From: Diplonema papillatum
Lineage: Eukaryota > Euglenozoa > Diplonemea > Diplonemida > Diplonemidae
Reading direction: 5' to 3'
Length of the DNA stretch: 64,000 bases
NCBI GenBank assembly: GCA_030068145.1
Contig: JAPJBO010000015.1
Location: 372,001-436,000 of the forward strand
Positions 1 to 11,375 of the stretch are shown here, piece after piece (the stretch's first letter is position 1; every line of letters starts with the position of its first letter). The notes beneath the pieces were generated by a model that saw only the letters and a list, made by a program, of their open reading frames with translations, was not told where the DNA came from and ran no database searches. The position numbers were made by a program, and so were the translations under genes.

Positions 1-842
1 CACAGGTAAATCTGGGTATAGTGGCGGGCGTAAGCGTTCAACAACACACTTGCAATGTGTGAGGAAACTGAACCGCCCAAGTAGGACCTTCTGATCATGA
101 TCATTTGTGCGGTCAACATCTAGTTTCCCTTTCTACTTTCTCCTACTCTTGCGGAGTACGGTTTCTGCTTCCCTGGAGACAGTATTACAGCTAAAAAGAA
201 CGATGGCAGCAGTTTAACCAGAACACGTGTGGATTCATTCGCAGAAACAAAGAAAGTTAAAAAGCACCTTTCGGTTGGTACCAAAAGAGTCTGTCGAAAC
301 ACTCTTTCGACGACTTTCTCCGGCAAAAGCAGAGACTCCCCATCGGCGCTGTGACGGTGAACCCGAGCTCGCTCAGCCACTAGCAAAAAACGAACAGAGA
401 GCATCGGACACAAACATCAGACGTCGGCTCAGTCGTTGTGACGTACTCAGCTACAAATAACCGACATATTTACTTAAGAGTCGGTTAGACAGAAAAGGAA
501 TGAAAAACACTGCCCAGGCCCTGCTCTAACAGCACAAAAGGAAAACCCCCCCTTTCCCCCCCCGCCTCGCAAGTCGAACGGAGACTTCAAAAAAGACAGG
601 CGCTTCGTTTTGTTTGTGCGTGCTGGTTGATCGTTTTCCCACTTGTATTTACCCTGTGTGTATTCAGGTAAGGAATTCTGATCAACCACCAAAACACGCT
701 GCCTACGTCTTTTTAGCCTGCACAATACATTAAAAAAGGGCAACCCACAAGATTGTTAGTACTAAAAACCAACCGCTTACTACGAGAAACAGTCTAAATA
801 TCGGATTCAGTCGCCTTTGTTATTCAACCACTAACAACGCAG
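1..842. other. Repeat-rich sequence upstream of the TCP11-like exon, probably intron
   Basis: No coding exon is recognised. The first 45 bases are the 3' end of repeat family A. Bases 58-113 are repeat family I, seen again at 29562-29613. 595-763 is a reverse-strand copy of family B. The stretch ends in aacaacgcag at 842, the same kind of 3' splice site used by the reconstructed introns elsewhere in the window, so at least its right end is probably intronic and earlier exons would lie to the left of the window. Confidence 0.5.
595..763 (-). repeat. Dispersed repeat family B, reverse copy
   Basis: Reverse complement of an about 165-bp element found on the + strand at 2970, 8790, 26853, 27504, 30462 and 52978. 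It starts GTACTAACAATCTTG and ends in a CGCACAAACAAA tract followed by GCGCCTGTC and a T run. This is the only clear reverse-oriented copy of the family in the window. Confidence 0.8.
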
Positions 843-1625
843 GTGCAACTCGGGCTGCACACTTTCGCCGCCACGACGAAGTGGCTGCGTGCCCACCGAG
901 ACGCCAGCGGGGCGGAGGTCAACGACAGGCTGATCTGCACGGCGATCATCGAGCTGATCCTGAACCCGAGGACGGCCCCGTGCTTCCCGGAAAGCCTGCA
1001 GCTGGACCGAGCCCTCCTCAAGCAACTCGCCGACGAAACGCAGCTGATCACTCTGACCACCGCCATTTTGGGCGCCGCCGGACAGGTAACGCGCTGCCAC
1101 AACTTGCTGGCGAAGCCCCTCACGGAAGAGGTGGCCAGCGTGCTCCGCAAGCCGAGCACCCAGCTCCCGACGCTGACGCAGCACAGTCTCGGCGTCGTCT
1201 CGAGCGAGCTGCGGAAATTCAACAAAAAAGCTCTGTCGGAAGGCGACATGAACTTGCTCGCGGGAATGATCAACAACATGGTCACCAACCCGGACGACCG
1301 GCTGCTGATGACGTACCAGCAGCGGTTCACGCAGATCGTGTCGCAGCGCATCATGAAGCAACTGGGGGCGTCGAATGCGCCCATGGCGAGCACCCTGCAG
1401 CAGACGCCGCTGCCGCCGCTGGGCCCGTTTGCGGTCATGGAGGAAAACGTCGAGGAGCTGGTCACGCTCGCGGTGCGCCTCATCAGCTTCAACATCAAGT
1501 GGGCGAAGCCGTACTACGACCGCCTCCTCCCGGCCCTCCGCGAAGAGGTGGAACACACCGCGTCGCCAGGCAACGAGGTGCAGCCGAGCTCCAACCCCAT
1601 CCGCATCGCAGTGCCCGCAAGCTGA
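843..1625 (+). CDS. TCP11 (T-complex protein 11) family protein, C-terminal exon
   Basis: Open frame of 260 codons ending in TGA at 1623-1625. The exon probably starts at 843 after the acceptor aacaacgcag. The first codon is GTG, not a credible eukaryotic start, so the N-terminal part is missing and should lie upstream. The chain is helical and Leu-rich. It shows the spacing of the TCP11/SOK1 C-terminal region: a FPESLQLDRALLKQLADE-type segment, a central helical part with INNMVTNPDDRLL, then a long proline-containing link and a final helix ending FNIKWAKPYYDRLL. TCP11 proteins are linked to sperm flagella and cAMP signalling in animals; the exact role here is unknown. Assignment is by pattern, without a database search. 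Confidence 0.62.
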   Translation: MQLGLHTFAATTKWLRAHRDASGAEVNDRLICTAIIELILNPRTAPCFPESLQLDRALLKQLADETQLITLTTAILGAAGQVTRCHNLLAKPLTEEVASVLRKPSTQLPTLTQHSLGVVSSELRKFNKKALSEGDMNLLAGMINNMVTNPDDRLLMTYQQRFTQIVSQRIMKQLGASNAPMASTLQQTPLPPLGPFAVMEENVEELVTLAVRLISFNIKWAKPYYDRLLPALREEVEHTASPGNEVQPSSNPIRIAVPAS

Positions 1626-2261
1626 GCCTATGATTGAGAAATCTGCTGGCAACGGGATGCCGGCATGCATTAGATTCGAATGAGGGCTGCCTGCCCCCGG
1701 GAATGCGAATCGGGAGTCGACTGCGGTCACAGAGGCTAGAGTCTTCACGCGACAACCAACCACTGCTCCTGGTGAGGGCGAACCAGCGAAGTATAGTGCG
1801 TTGCTCAGGGTAGTCGAAGGCCTGACAATCACACTAATGCAACAAATTCGACATCGACAGCGGCGACGTCGCGAGAACGCACGGAAGGACCCGCGGCACA
1901 GCACCAGTCCATTCCCCACGCGGGGGGGATGGCCGTGGAACCCTCCCCCGGGATGCCGAAGGCCGGGGAGAGCCGGGGGCAGTGAAGTAGCGAAGCCCGC
2001 GAACGGTGGGTGGTGACCCCTCCGAACAGCCTCCCTGGCCCTGGCCCACGCCTGATGCCGCAACCCCTTAACCCGGGCGTCGGCGCTTTGACATGAGCCA
2101 GGAACCTCAAGGGGAGCAGCGCGAGAGGCATCATCCACGCTTCAAAGGCCCACACACTAGTGCAACAAATCTACCTACTGCGTAGAGCCATACCACCCGC
2201 AGATCTTTGATGCCTCCTCGCCCCAGCTGCAGCTTGATGGTGATACACATCGGGTTTTTTG

Positions 2262-2398
2262 TTTTGTATAAGCACCCGCTTTGTAGGAAATGCTTGAGGA
2301 GGCTGCCAGTTGCGATAGATCAAAGGAGGTAAATGTGCTGTAGCCCACACGAAACACAGATAAATCTGGGTTTAGTGGCGGGCGTAAGCGCTCAACAA
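2262..2398 (+). repeat. Dispersed repeat family A, copy 1
   Basis: About 140-bp element opening with a T run and GTATAAGCACC. It has internal landmarks CTTGAGGAGGCTGCCAGTTG, ATCAAAGGAGGTAAATGTGC and TAGCCCACACGAA, and ends GCGGGCGTAAGCGTTCAACAAA. It lies on the + strand, like every full copy in the window. Confidence 0.88.
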
Positions 2399-2424
2399 AA
2401 AAGACCCACTTTGTAGTTGTGTTG

Positions 2425-2567
2425 TTTTTTTGTATACGCACCTGCTTTGTAGGAAATACTTGAGGAGGCTGCCAGCTGCAAAAGATCAAAGGAGGTAAAT
2501 GTGCTGTAGCCCACACGAAACACAGGTGAATCTGGCTTCAGTGGCGGGCGTAAGCGTTCAACAAAAA
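2425..2567 (+). repeat. Dispersed repeat family A, copy 2
   Basis: Direct tandem neighbour of copy 1. It is followed by two copies of a short tail motif (CTAGCCTCCTTCGAAATG...GCACAAGGCAG) at about 2597-2695; the same motif follows the copies at 11761 and 31176, so it may belong to a longer version of the element. Confidence 0.88.
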
Positions 2568-2969
2568 AGACCATTTTGTAGCTGTATTGTTTCTCCTCTT
2601 TAGCCTCCTTCGAAATGTGCACAAGGCAGCCCCTCGAGTGTTTTCCCCCTCTAGCCTCCTTCGAAATGAGCACAAGGCAGTCTCTCGAGTATTCTTGCGA
2701 ACCCGCCGAGGCCCTCTTTGCCTGCTTTCCGATAAGGACAATTATACTGAGTTGCAAACCGACCCTAAAATGCGGGGGGAAAAAACATTGGAGTACAAGC
2801 CGCCTTGGCCCGAACAATGTGGGAGCGCTGCTGCGTTCTTGGGGGCGAAAAGGCTTCGCTCGTCCCAGCACCTCAACGAGTCTTGAAAACACACGCTCAT
2901 GCAAAGGGGAGGGCTACCGGTCATTAGGGGCAAAGGTAATCCAATTGCGACCCATGCGATGCAGATTAT

Positions 2970-3110
2970 AGTACCAACAATCTTGCGGGTTGCCCTTCAA
3001 TGTATTGTGCAGGCTAAAAGACGTAGGCAGCGTGTTTTCGTGGTTGATCAAAATTCCTCAAATGGGAAATTTATCGACCGGCACGCACAAACAAATCATT
3101 TGCATTCTAA
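2970..3110 (+). repeat. Dispersed repeat family B
   Basis: Starts TAGTACCAACAATCTTGCGG, has the core ACGTAGGCAGCGTGTTTTCG and the sequence GTTGATCA, and ends with GGCACGCACAAACAAA. Slightly shortened compared with the copy at 27504. Confidence 0.8.
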
Positions 3111-3480
3111 CCCAAACCGATTCATCCCCTCGGCGAACATCCTCGGTGCATTAGTAGCTCTGCCGCACCACTGATACCTGTGAAGTACAGGCTTCACGTG
3201 GCCACGATGCCGGCAAAAAAAATCCAGATGGCCGCTCTGCGCGTTAAGAGCATGTCTAAACCCGACGAAACGACTTACGCCTTAGTAGTACGGAGGAGAA
3301 ATGAGGAAACCTCAACCATCCGTGGAAGGATGGTCCCTGCAGTCTATCCCCCCTCCTCTCTCTCTCTCTCTCTCTCTCCCTATATACACGCCAGGTTTGA
3401 TGGCTTCGAAACGGCGAATGTCAATACTACGGGACTACGGGTACGCCCTCAAACCTGCAGTGCTTCCACACGGTGGGATC

Positions 3481-3640
3481 CAGCCTCAGAGGCTGGAGTT
3501 AAAGCTGGAGCTAAAAAAGTGGGTGTCACACCCGCTTTTCGGGTGTGGATTTACACGCGTTTTGGTTGTAGCACACCCGCTTTTCGGGTGTGGCTCGGAC
3601 ACACCCTCTTTAACTCCAGCTTCTGAGGCTGGACCTCACC
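3481..3640. repeat. Fold-back element with nested hairpins
   Basis: The left end CAGCCTCAGAGGCTGGAGTT and the right end AACTCCAGCTTCTGAGGCTG are inverted copies of each other. Inside are two identical small hairpins, CACACCCGCTTTTCGGGTGTG, at about 3527 and 3571. A related copy lies in reverse orientation at about 36590-36700. The structure resembles a non-autonomous fold-back or MITE-type element. No coding capacity. Confidence 0.75.
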
Positions 3641-6485
3641 GTGCAAGCACTTTTGCCGAAAGAAAGTGGGGGCGGGTTCGACAAAAACACTTCGAATCTC
3701 TGGTGCCCGGGGGAGAGCGGCTGACTATGTATTGGGGGTATCCCACTCCCACTAGGCATAGCGACAAACACACACCAGGATTCCTCTGTGGCTGCCGGAA
3801 GGGGAAGTTTTTTTTTTTTTTTTTACCAAACATGAAATGTTGGCGGAAATGAGAAGCTCGTCGCCGCAAACCGCGGCGTTTTCACTTGCGTCCTGAATCC
3901 AGCTTTACGTAAAAAAACGATCAGGCACTGCGTTCAACGAAAACAACTCTCTCTTCACATCATCATCATCGTCATTAGTTTTGTATCAGCCGCGGTTGTG
4001 CGAGTGACGAGCTCTTATTTTCTTTTCTCTTCCACCTCCGACTACCTAGTAGATTTCATTGTTTTCCATCCCGTTTGACACTTTCTCCCCCCCTAGTCCG
4101 GTAGGGTACCTAGTGTGCGACATGCTGCCCCTCAGCTCGCAGAGGATTACTTCTTCGCACTCTTTTCCCTTTGGTACTTCAACCATAGGTGGCACCCTGG
4201 ACACGGCAGGCCCATGTTCACTGTGTTCTGCGGTGTTACCTTCGCCGATTGCCACCGTCAAAAGAAGACGAGCCAGTGCAGTTCTAGCGAGGACCCTAAC
4301 CAGAACCTTCTTGGTTTGTTGCGCCTTCACCTTGACAGCCTGCGAAGGCGAGGAGTCATTCACATGTTATACACGTGAAACCTCAGAACAAGTGGGTCAT
4401 GTACGACCACCGTCTCACGTAGTGGGCTCTCCAATCACGACCCCCCTCCCAAAAAAGGCACCGATAAGGTTGCAACCCTGGGATGAAGTAAGGGCCAGTC
4501 TCGCCCCAGCTCGGAACTTGTACACTACACTGCACTGCTACAGCGCACCACTACTTCTCGCTGCCATATGGCACCGAAACAGAGTTTGCGGGAAACCGGG
4601 AACGGGGCCAAGAAGAAAGTCCTAGCTTTCCCCTGGCGCAACCCCAAGCATAAGGAAAAAGTAGTCATGGAATCCAGGGAAAAACCGCCCCCCACAAAAC
4701 ACCCCTCGTTACTAGGTTACAAGGAGCAATTGCTGCCGCGTTCTTTTCCTGCGCTGTGTGCTCTGCTTAAGCGCGTGGATCTTCAACAGCTGAAGTCGGT
4801 GTAATAGTTTCATTCGAGCAACTTGTTTCTCGCCAAACCCCATCCATGCCTTTGCGTTGAATCTCACGAGACTAGTTACTTCTGCAGACGGATGCCGCCT
4901 TCCGACTCCCTGACCGCTAGCCTTTGGTTCCCCTTCTACACACTAGCCTCGTACGCCACCCAACTTTCCCCTAGGTGCTCATCATCGTTTCTCGTCCTGG
5001 TGCCGCCGGACGGGGCAGTGAATCTTCTTGAGTGCCTACTCCCCCCCTCGCTTGTGACAAGTAACAAACACACCCCGCCCCTCCGTGGCGCAATGAAGGT
5101 ACTGACGATGGGCACCCTGCTTTGGTTCTGTTTCGCCATCACGATGCCTGCTCCTGCAAATCTGAGCGCAAATCTGAGCACGGACTCTATTGTCGTCTCA
5201 AGAATTGAAAAGAATGGGCTCTCTGGTGGAGGCGTGGTCTAACGCAAGCACGCAAAGGCTGGGCCTGGCTTGTGGGCCCCACGACACCGCTGCGTCCGAG
5301 TTCTTGAACACACTCGCGGTTGTGGGCAATACTCGGCAATTGCAAATCACGAAGGGGAAATTTTGCTGTACCCGCACGAGGCCCAGGTTAATCTGGGGTT
5401 CTCCGAGTTGCACTGTTTTTCAACCCTTCTAGCCTCGAACAGACACCGGGCGGTGCCTCTGAGTATTTTACCTGGTCGAACCTGATCGCACCCGTTCAGA
5501 CAGCGAGGTTGTCTATCTCACAGTGTGCCTCGAAAACCCTTGTCCCGCGCTCGTTAGAAAAAAAAAGAGTTAAAAAGCGTGCTCAAACAACTTCTGCTGG
5601 GCCAGGGTTTATTCTAGGGGGGGGGGGGGGTCCGGCTACAACTTCCCAGATTTTTGTTGTCAGAAAACCTGTGAGCCACTGCGGGTTGCGACGCATCACA
5701 AAAGTATGCGTGAATAATCAGGGGCTAATTCTGAAAAAGAGAAAAGAAAAAAACAGGCACCCTAGGTGGAGTCAGGGTGCTACACTCATTCACGCTCCAT
5801 CGAGGCTCACGCTAACGACTTCGCGGCGTGGACCGTGCACTACTACGCACGCCAGGCTTGTGGCACCAGTACGCGGCCGACAATAGGTGGATCGCTTGAG
5901 CATCCCAACCTCGTGCAACTCCTGAGGTTGACCTATCCATGCCCGAAGGAGTTGAAAGTCTTTGGGCCAACAGAGACCCTCCCTTCTCCGTGTACGGGCC
6001 AATGGTCTCGAGCTGTGCAAAGGAGGAGAGCATAGCTCTCTTCTATTTCGCTTGCCCAGGCCGCACGCCATTCACATCCGCCGGATGTCTGCAAGCTGTG
6101 CGCGGTGTGTCATCTGAACCCATCTCACCTTGCGGGGGGGTTTGCCTCAGGTGATGCAGATCGCACACGCTGGACTTCTGCTTCTGCTAATGCCTGCACG
6201 TTTCGCAACACCGCATGAAAAACGTCTTCGGCCAGTGAGTTTTCGGACCCCGCCCGAAAATCGAAGATTCCGAATCCTAGAATACACCTTGTGCCGGTAG
6301 GAAAAAACCCTGCCTCAACGCGCCACCTCCGGAGGCGCGCACATGCAGTTGTTGGGGCGTGGGAGGAGGAGGGGGGGGGGGAAGAAACGAAAAAGATAGA
6401 GAAGCGCACCATCAACAAGCACAGCTCTTCTTTCTCCACCCCCCGTATTATCTTTTTTTCTTCTTCTTCCCGCTTTTCTTTTTTT

Positions 6486-6732
6486 CGAGACATTGCAATG
6501 TGTTCCAAAAATGTAAGCCTGAGCAATGAGCGAACCAACACCAAACTGAAGATCATGTCACTGTCACAGTTTACATGTCCGTGCTTCACATGGAGATCCC
6601 TAGCTCAAGACATACCAGGTGAAAAAGAAGAAGAACAACCTGAAGAGAGGGCCTGGAACTCGGCCTGCTCAAAAAAAAATGCGTCAACGCAACAGTTTTG
6701 AAAGGATAGCGAAAGAGCGAAGGCATATTTTT
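6486..6732 (+). repeat. Dispersed repeat family E, copy 1
   Basis: Roughly 245 bp, repeated at 8945-9188 with high identity. Landmarks are GACATTGCAATGTGTTCC, AAGATCATGTCACTGTCACA, AAGACATACCAGGTG and GCGTCAACGCAACAGTTTT. The second copy lies inside the intron of the PC-esterase-like gene. Confidence 0.8.
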
Positions 6733-7450
6733 TGCCCTCTCATGCAGTTCCAAGGTCGGGAGGCACGGCTGCCCGCGCCCCTCCAAGCAGACTTTCTTGG
6801 GGGTTCGGATTTAGAAGTGTTAGGATTGGACTTTCGGCTTTAGGTGTGGAGCACTTGATTGACCAGCAGGACAGGAGCAGGGGGTGAAGGCAACGCGACT
6901 TATGAGTGAATCGACACCAAAACTGTGCGTACATGTTTCAGGGTCTATTACCCCACAGGTGCGTGACGTGCACCTATCGTGCTGGTAGCAGAGGTCATTC
7001 TCAAGTGAACCATTTTGAATCAAAATGTCCCCGGGACGCCTATCGAGTGCTGTCGCATCTTCTACGTCGCACTAATTATCGCAGTGGTCGGAAACGCAAA
7101 GCTTTCGAATAAGAAACACGAGATGTGCTCTCCCTCATGCGTACATTCGTACATAGTGTATTACAGCCTTCTGATTGTCTCTCGGAGGACACCGAGCAAA
7201 TCAGAAACTCCTTCAAGAAATACACCCTTGAGCTCAAAGTGCTCACAACGGGTTTGCCGATTCTCCCCCAACGAGATCGCCAGCATTGGTGCTGAGACGC
7301 ACCCTCACCAAATTTAGCAAGGGATTGCATTAGTACTATCGTCTCTCGGGACTACTGACAGGCCTTCAACTACCCTTGGGCTCAGCAGATAAATGTGCTA
7401 CGCGGGTGAAGATTGTTGTGTCGACTCTTTTCCTTCCACTTCGTTGTACT

Positions 7451-7590
7451 TTTTTTGTATAAGCACCTGTTTTGTAGGAAATGCTTGAGGAGACTGCCAG
7501 TTGCGATAGATCAAAGGAGGTAAATGTGCTATAGCCCACACGAAACACAGGTAAATCTGGGTTTAGTGGCGGGCGTAAGCGTTCAACAAA
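7451..7590 (+). repeat. Dispersed repeat family A, copy 3
   Basis: Full-length copy with a T run and GTATAAGCACCTG at the left and GGCGTAAGCGTTCAACAAA at the right, in the gene-free spacer. Confidence 0.88.
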
Positions 7591-8322
7591 CCCGGGGGCT
7601 GAACTACCGGGGAAATTAAAGGGCCGGGTCGAGTAACAACACCTGCGTCATCATCCGGTTTGTCAAATACTAAAAACAGTTCTGGTAGGCATGATATGCC
7701 GAACACTAGCAGGGTCAAATCGTGGCAGTGTTGTTTTTTTTTTGGCGGCCAAACGCGTGTCAAATAACTGTTATTATTCGACCCCCCCTTCGCTCTGGTA
7801 GCACGGGTGGTCCTGGCTGTGACGAGCTACGCCGGAGTTCCAACGTCTCCGGGTGGCTCGGGCAACGAGCTCCTGAGCAACGTTGTGTTTTCAAATAATT
7901 AGCCAGACGAGCAGGGAGCATCAGCCAGTCTCTTGTGGTGACTCTGGCGTTGTGGGTAACCCGGTACTGCTCATGCACTTCTTGTGCCCGCCTCGCACCG
8001 GAGTCTTTGAGCCTGAATGTCTTTACAGCCGCCTGACAAATCTCATACCGCTGTCCGTGTCTGCAGACACACTGGTGATGGTCCGCCTTATGTGCCCGTG
8101 GCTTAAAGGACCGAAACACGGCGCAGAAGCACATATCCATTCCAAGCACGTTCTTGCATTCCCCCCCTTTACTCGCACGAACCTCCCCAAACACAGGAGC
8201 GCGCGCCACAAGCGTGACGGCACGAATACCGAGCTTTCCCGCCCGTGTCCCGCTTTCTTCGCACCTACACCGACCCCCCTTCCCCGACTCCCCTTCCCCC
8301 CCCCCCGTAACGGCAGAAAAAT

Positions 8323-8635
8323 ATGTACCGCACCAACGTAGCTGCGGCCGCGCCGCAGAAAAACATCGCAACCGTGCAGCGGCTGCTGGTGGCCAGCGTC
8401 CTCGTCATCGTCTCGGGAACGCTGCTTTTCGGGCGGGTTAAAAAGAATCCGACCCTGCTGCCGATCACCCGGTACAGCGACGAGGAGGTCGAAACCTTTC
8501 TGTTCGCGGACGAGGCGTCGCTACTGAAGGAGGAAACGGTGGACGCGGACGCAACCGAGAAGTCGGAGGACCCGGATTCGACAGACGCACCGACGCCAGC
8601 CCCGGCGCCAGCCCATCGCGACGACAAGCCGCCCG
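8323..8635 (+). CDS. Exon 1 of the PC-esterase-like gene: membrane anchor and stem
   Basis: Starts ATG TAC CGC and ends in phase 1 before the donor GTATGC at 8636. The encoded LLVASVLVIVSGTLLF stretch is the only membrane segment. Reading on past the donor would stop 21 bases later, which would make a 110-residue single-exon protein; the splice to 10450 is preferred because it restores the family's N-terminal Cys and Trp. Confidence 0.66.
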
Positions 8636-11375
8636 GTATGCTGCCATCTTCGTAGTAACAATGCCTTGTAAACGCGAAAGAGAACGCTGGCAGCGTGTTC
8701 GGGAGAAGATTAGCCTGACGATCATAGTCACTCACTAATCAATTACTAGCAGGCCCGTCGCGTACAAACAAACACACGCCTATTATTTTTAGTAATAACA
8801 ATCTTGTGGGTTGCCCTTCAATGTCTTGTGCAGGCTAAAAAGACGTAGGCAGCGTGTTTTGATGGTTGATCAGAATTCCTTACCTGAATACACACAGGGT
8901 AAATACAAGTGGGAAAACGATCAACCGGCACGCACAAACAAACATTGCAATGTGTTCCAAAAATGTAAGCCTGAGCAATGATCAAACCAATACCAAACTG
9001 AAGATCATGTCACTGTCACAGTTTGCTTCACATGGAGATCCCTAACTCAAGACATACCAGGTGAAAAAGAAGAAGAACAACCTGAAGAGAGGGCCCAAAC
9101 TCGGCCTGCTCAAAAAAAAAAAAAAAACAGTGTGGATGCGTCAACGCAACAGTTTTTGAAAGGATAGCGAAAGAGCGAAGGCATATTTTGGTGTCTAACA
9201 AATGCAATTTGTCAAGAACAAAAACCGATCGATGGCTGCGTACTACGTTAGATGAACAAAACAGGTTTGAAGGAAGTGCACACAAAAAGCAAACTTCAAC
9301 TCTAAAAAAGGAGCGTTTTAGGGCCACCTGAGCGGTCTGACGAACCCCCCCTTTTTTCGACAAAAGTGGGGGTTTTATGGGTCTACTATAGTCTCCACCG
9401 GTTTTGTGACGTGTTTCCCGGGTGTATTCTTCAACCTACACCGCTCGCGAAAGCTTTCCTTCGCGCGGAAGAAAGGAAGAACGTTGCAAAAAGGTTGACA
9501 GAAACGGAATACGTAGTAAAATACGCACCCCCACCCGGGCTTACGCTCCACGTGTGGAACGTGTGGATTTCCACACGTTAATTCTTTTTGGAGTTTGTTC
9601 CCCCACGTGTGGATCCACAGGTACCACATGTGGATTTTGTTTTATTGGTCCACATGCAGGGGAGTCTAGGCCCACAGGTGTCGGCAAGTCCAGTAGCGAC
9701 GCTATTTTTTTTTGCCGTCACGCATAAGGGGAAAGGTTTCTTTTTCCCCTCGAACCTTAAGCGCCCACACGTGGACCACACGTATTTTCTCTGAGACCGA
9801 AAACGGAGCGTAAGCCCTGCCCCCACCCATGTTATAATGAATACTCGGAGGCGCCGCCGCCCGATCCTGCAACGAACATGCTAGAGTAGGATGCTCTCTT
9901 TGCGTGGGTGTCTTAATTGGCTGTGATGGTGCCACAGACAGCAAACCAGACTCACCTTGCTGACCCGTCTGCAGCCGACCAAGTTTCACGTAAAAGACAA
10001 TAAACGCTAAAAGAGTCCGCCGTCTGTATCTGTGCCACTGTGGATCAAAAGAAGGTGCATTTCCCCAAGGCCATCCTAGGGGAACAAAATTTCAAGTGTT
10101 GGGATATAGGGGAATCGCACCTTAAAATAAAGAACCACGGGGAGATACGACACGGTGTTGAAAACGGTCGCAGCAGTTTGTTCTTGCAAGTCTGGCATAG
10201 GTCTCGAGAGAAGTTAGAGATCCTTTCCTTGCTGTCCTGTCTGCCAGCTCCCAGGCATCGTTTTTCCGGATTCTCAAGCGAACTTTAACTCCAAAAAACC
10301 TACGGACTCCTTCTGCAATCGAGACATCTTCCGCAGTGTTTTGAGTTAACACTGCATTGTTGGTACTAAAAAAATTAGTAGTTGGCAGCGTACTGCATGA
10401 AACAGTGCGCACAAACAAAGCGACAAAGCCACGCTTCCCCCACACACAGCGGCGGCGTGCAGTAAATGGGACGAGATCAAGGAAGGCACCCTCAAGAAAG
10501 GGTTCAGGGGAGGCGCTCGCTGGGTGCCGAAGAGCGGATGCATCCTCGACCTGGGCAGAAGAGTTCCGTGGGCGAAGCGCTGCGTGATGAATCAAAACGT
10601 AGTGTTCCTGGGAGACGTGCTCACGTACTTTTTCGCCACGAAAGTCGCGTTTGAGGCGCGGACGCCGTACGTCCGGAACCGTAAGCTGTTTAAGTTGAAG
10701 GACGGGTCCGACTGCGCTGTCCGACACTGCGGCTTTAAGGATTTGTACCGGACGAGAACGCGCGAGGCAATGCCGAAGCAGTTCTCGTTCTACCACACGG
10801 GAGACGTCGGAAGCAACCAGTCGCTGTCGCGGCCGGAGACGCTGGAAGCAATACGAAGTGCCGACATCCTCGTCTACGGAACAACGCTGCTCGACATGGG
10901 CCCAAGCTTCTCCGGCCCGAACAAGTTCTTCCGCCAAAGCTTGGCCCGGCTGGGGTTCCTGAAAGAGAACCTGAAGCCTGAGGCGAAGCTGATGGTGTAC
11001 CCAGTGTACACCCTCCAAACGCACAAAACGTGCGAGCGCGGGCACAGGTGCTTCCGCTGCTATTCGCCTAGGAAGGCGGACGTCTTCCGGGAGGCGCTCA
11101 TGTTGGCCGCCTCGTGCGCGGGCCTCCCTGCTCTCAACATCGCACCCATGACGTTGCACGCTCAAGAGTACACGCGGTCCAGCGGGTTCCTCTACAACAT
11201 GAAACACCGTATCGGCGCTGATATCTTCCTCGCTGCCTTTTGTGGCAACAAACCGAACCTGTTGGTCCAGCCGGACACTTGCGAAATTGAGTCAGCACAA
11301 GAACGCTGGTCTAAGGTCCCACAGGCGCAGGTGGGCTGCCGATCCGGTCAACAGCTACATCCGAGACATGACTAG
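8323..11375 (+). CDS. Type II membrane protein with PC-esterase-like domain (two exons, probably catalytically altered)
   Basis: Exon 1 8323-8635 and exon 2 10450-11375 join in phase (CCC G / CG GCG) to give 412 residues. Exon 1 starts at the first ATG, has one hydrophobic anchor at about residues 20-37, then an acidic, Pro/Ala-rich stem: a Golgi-type type II topology. Exon 2 opens AAACSKWDEIKEG, then RWVPKSGCIL and VVFLGDVLTYF. This is the order seen in PC-esterase proteins (CASD1, NXPE, plant TBL): a Cys, then W-x-P-x-x-C, then the GDS block. Members transfer or remove O-acetyl groups on glycans in the secretory pathway. Here the GDS serine is Val, and the C-terminal DxxH is not evident (NMKH is present), so it may be a pseudoenzyme. 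The intron (8636-10449, GTATGC...CACACAG) holds families D, B, E, F and C. Confidence 0.68.
8649..8790 (+). repeat. Dispersed repeat family D, intronic copy
   Basis: Starts CGTAGTAACAAT about 16 nt after the 5' splice site, continues TTGTAAACGCGAAAGAGAAC, GGCAGCGTGTTCGGGAGAAG and GATCATAGTCACTCACTA, and ends CGTACAAACAAAC...CGCCTATTATTTTT. Other copies lie at 36692 and 52773. Confidence 0.8.
8790..8945 (+). repeat. Dispersed repeat family B, intronic copy
   Basis: Directly abuts the family D copy. It starts AGTAATAACAATCTTGTGGG and ends GGCACGCACAAACAAACATT, where family E begins. Confidence 0.82.
8945..9188 (+). repeat. Dispersed repeat family E, intronic copy
   Basis: Second copy of the element at 6486-6732, with the same order of landmarks and a longer A run (about 9112-9127). 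Confidence 0.8.
9189..9292 (+). repeat. Dispersed repeat family F, intronic copy
   Basis: GTGTCTAACAAATGCAATTT, GTCAAGAACAAAAACCGATC and GAAGGAAGTGCACACA match 46570-46690, which lies inside intron 4 of the giant gene. Confidence 0.78.
10352..10440 (+). repeat. Dispersed repeat family C, internally deleted intronic copy
   Basis: TTGTTGGTACTAAAAAAATT, GTAGTTGGCAGCGTACTGC, ATGAAACAGTGCGCACAAAC. It shares ends and the GGCAGCGT core with families B and D. It ends just before the acceptor at 10449. Fuller copies are at 53210 and 55345. Confidence 0.72.
10450..11375 (+). CDS. Exon 2 of the PC-esterase-like gene: catalytic-domain exon
   Basis: Begins after the acceptor CACACAG and runs to a stop at 11373-11375. 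It carries the GDV block, a Cys-rich CERGHRCFRCYSPRK insert at about two thirds of its length, and an end segment LNIAPMTLHAQEYT...NMKHRIGADIF that corresponds to the last conserved block of PC-esterases. The last 35 residues are not family-like, so a further 3' splice cannot be excluded. Confidence 0.68.

Larger units (their letters stand above)
1626..8322. other. Gene-free spacer with dispersed repeats
   Basis: No coding region supported. A GC-rich block at about 1848-2153 is flanked by a near-identical direct repeat (acactaatgcaacaaat at 1831, acactagtgcaacaaat at 2154). It contains two family A elements (2262-2398, 2425-2567), two copies of the tail motif that follows them (2585-2700), family B (2970-3110), a fold-back element (3481-3640) and family E (6486-6732). 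Composition is near 50% GC with frequent stops in all frames. Between about 3700 and 6480 I see nothing beyond short homopolymers. Confidence 0.6.

Noticed and set aside
831-2138. 435-codon minus-strand open frame opposite the TCP11-like exon
   Set aside because: It is the complement of a GC-rich exon; the product is Arg/Leu/His-rich without recognisable domains.
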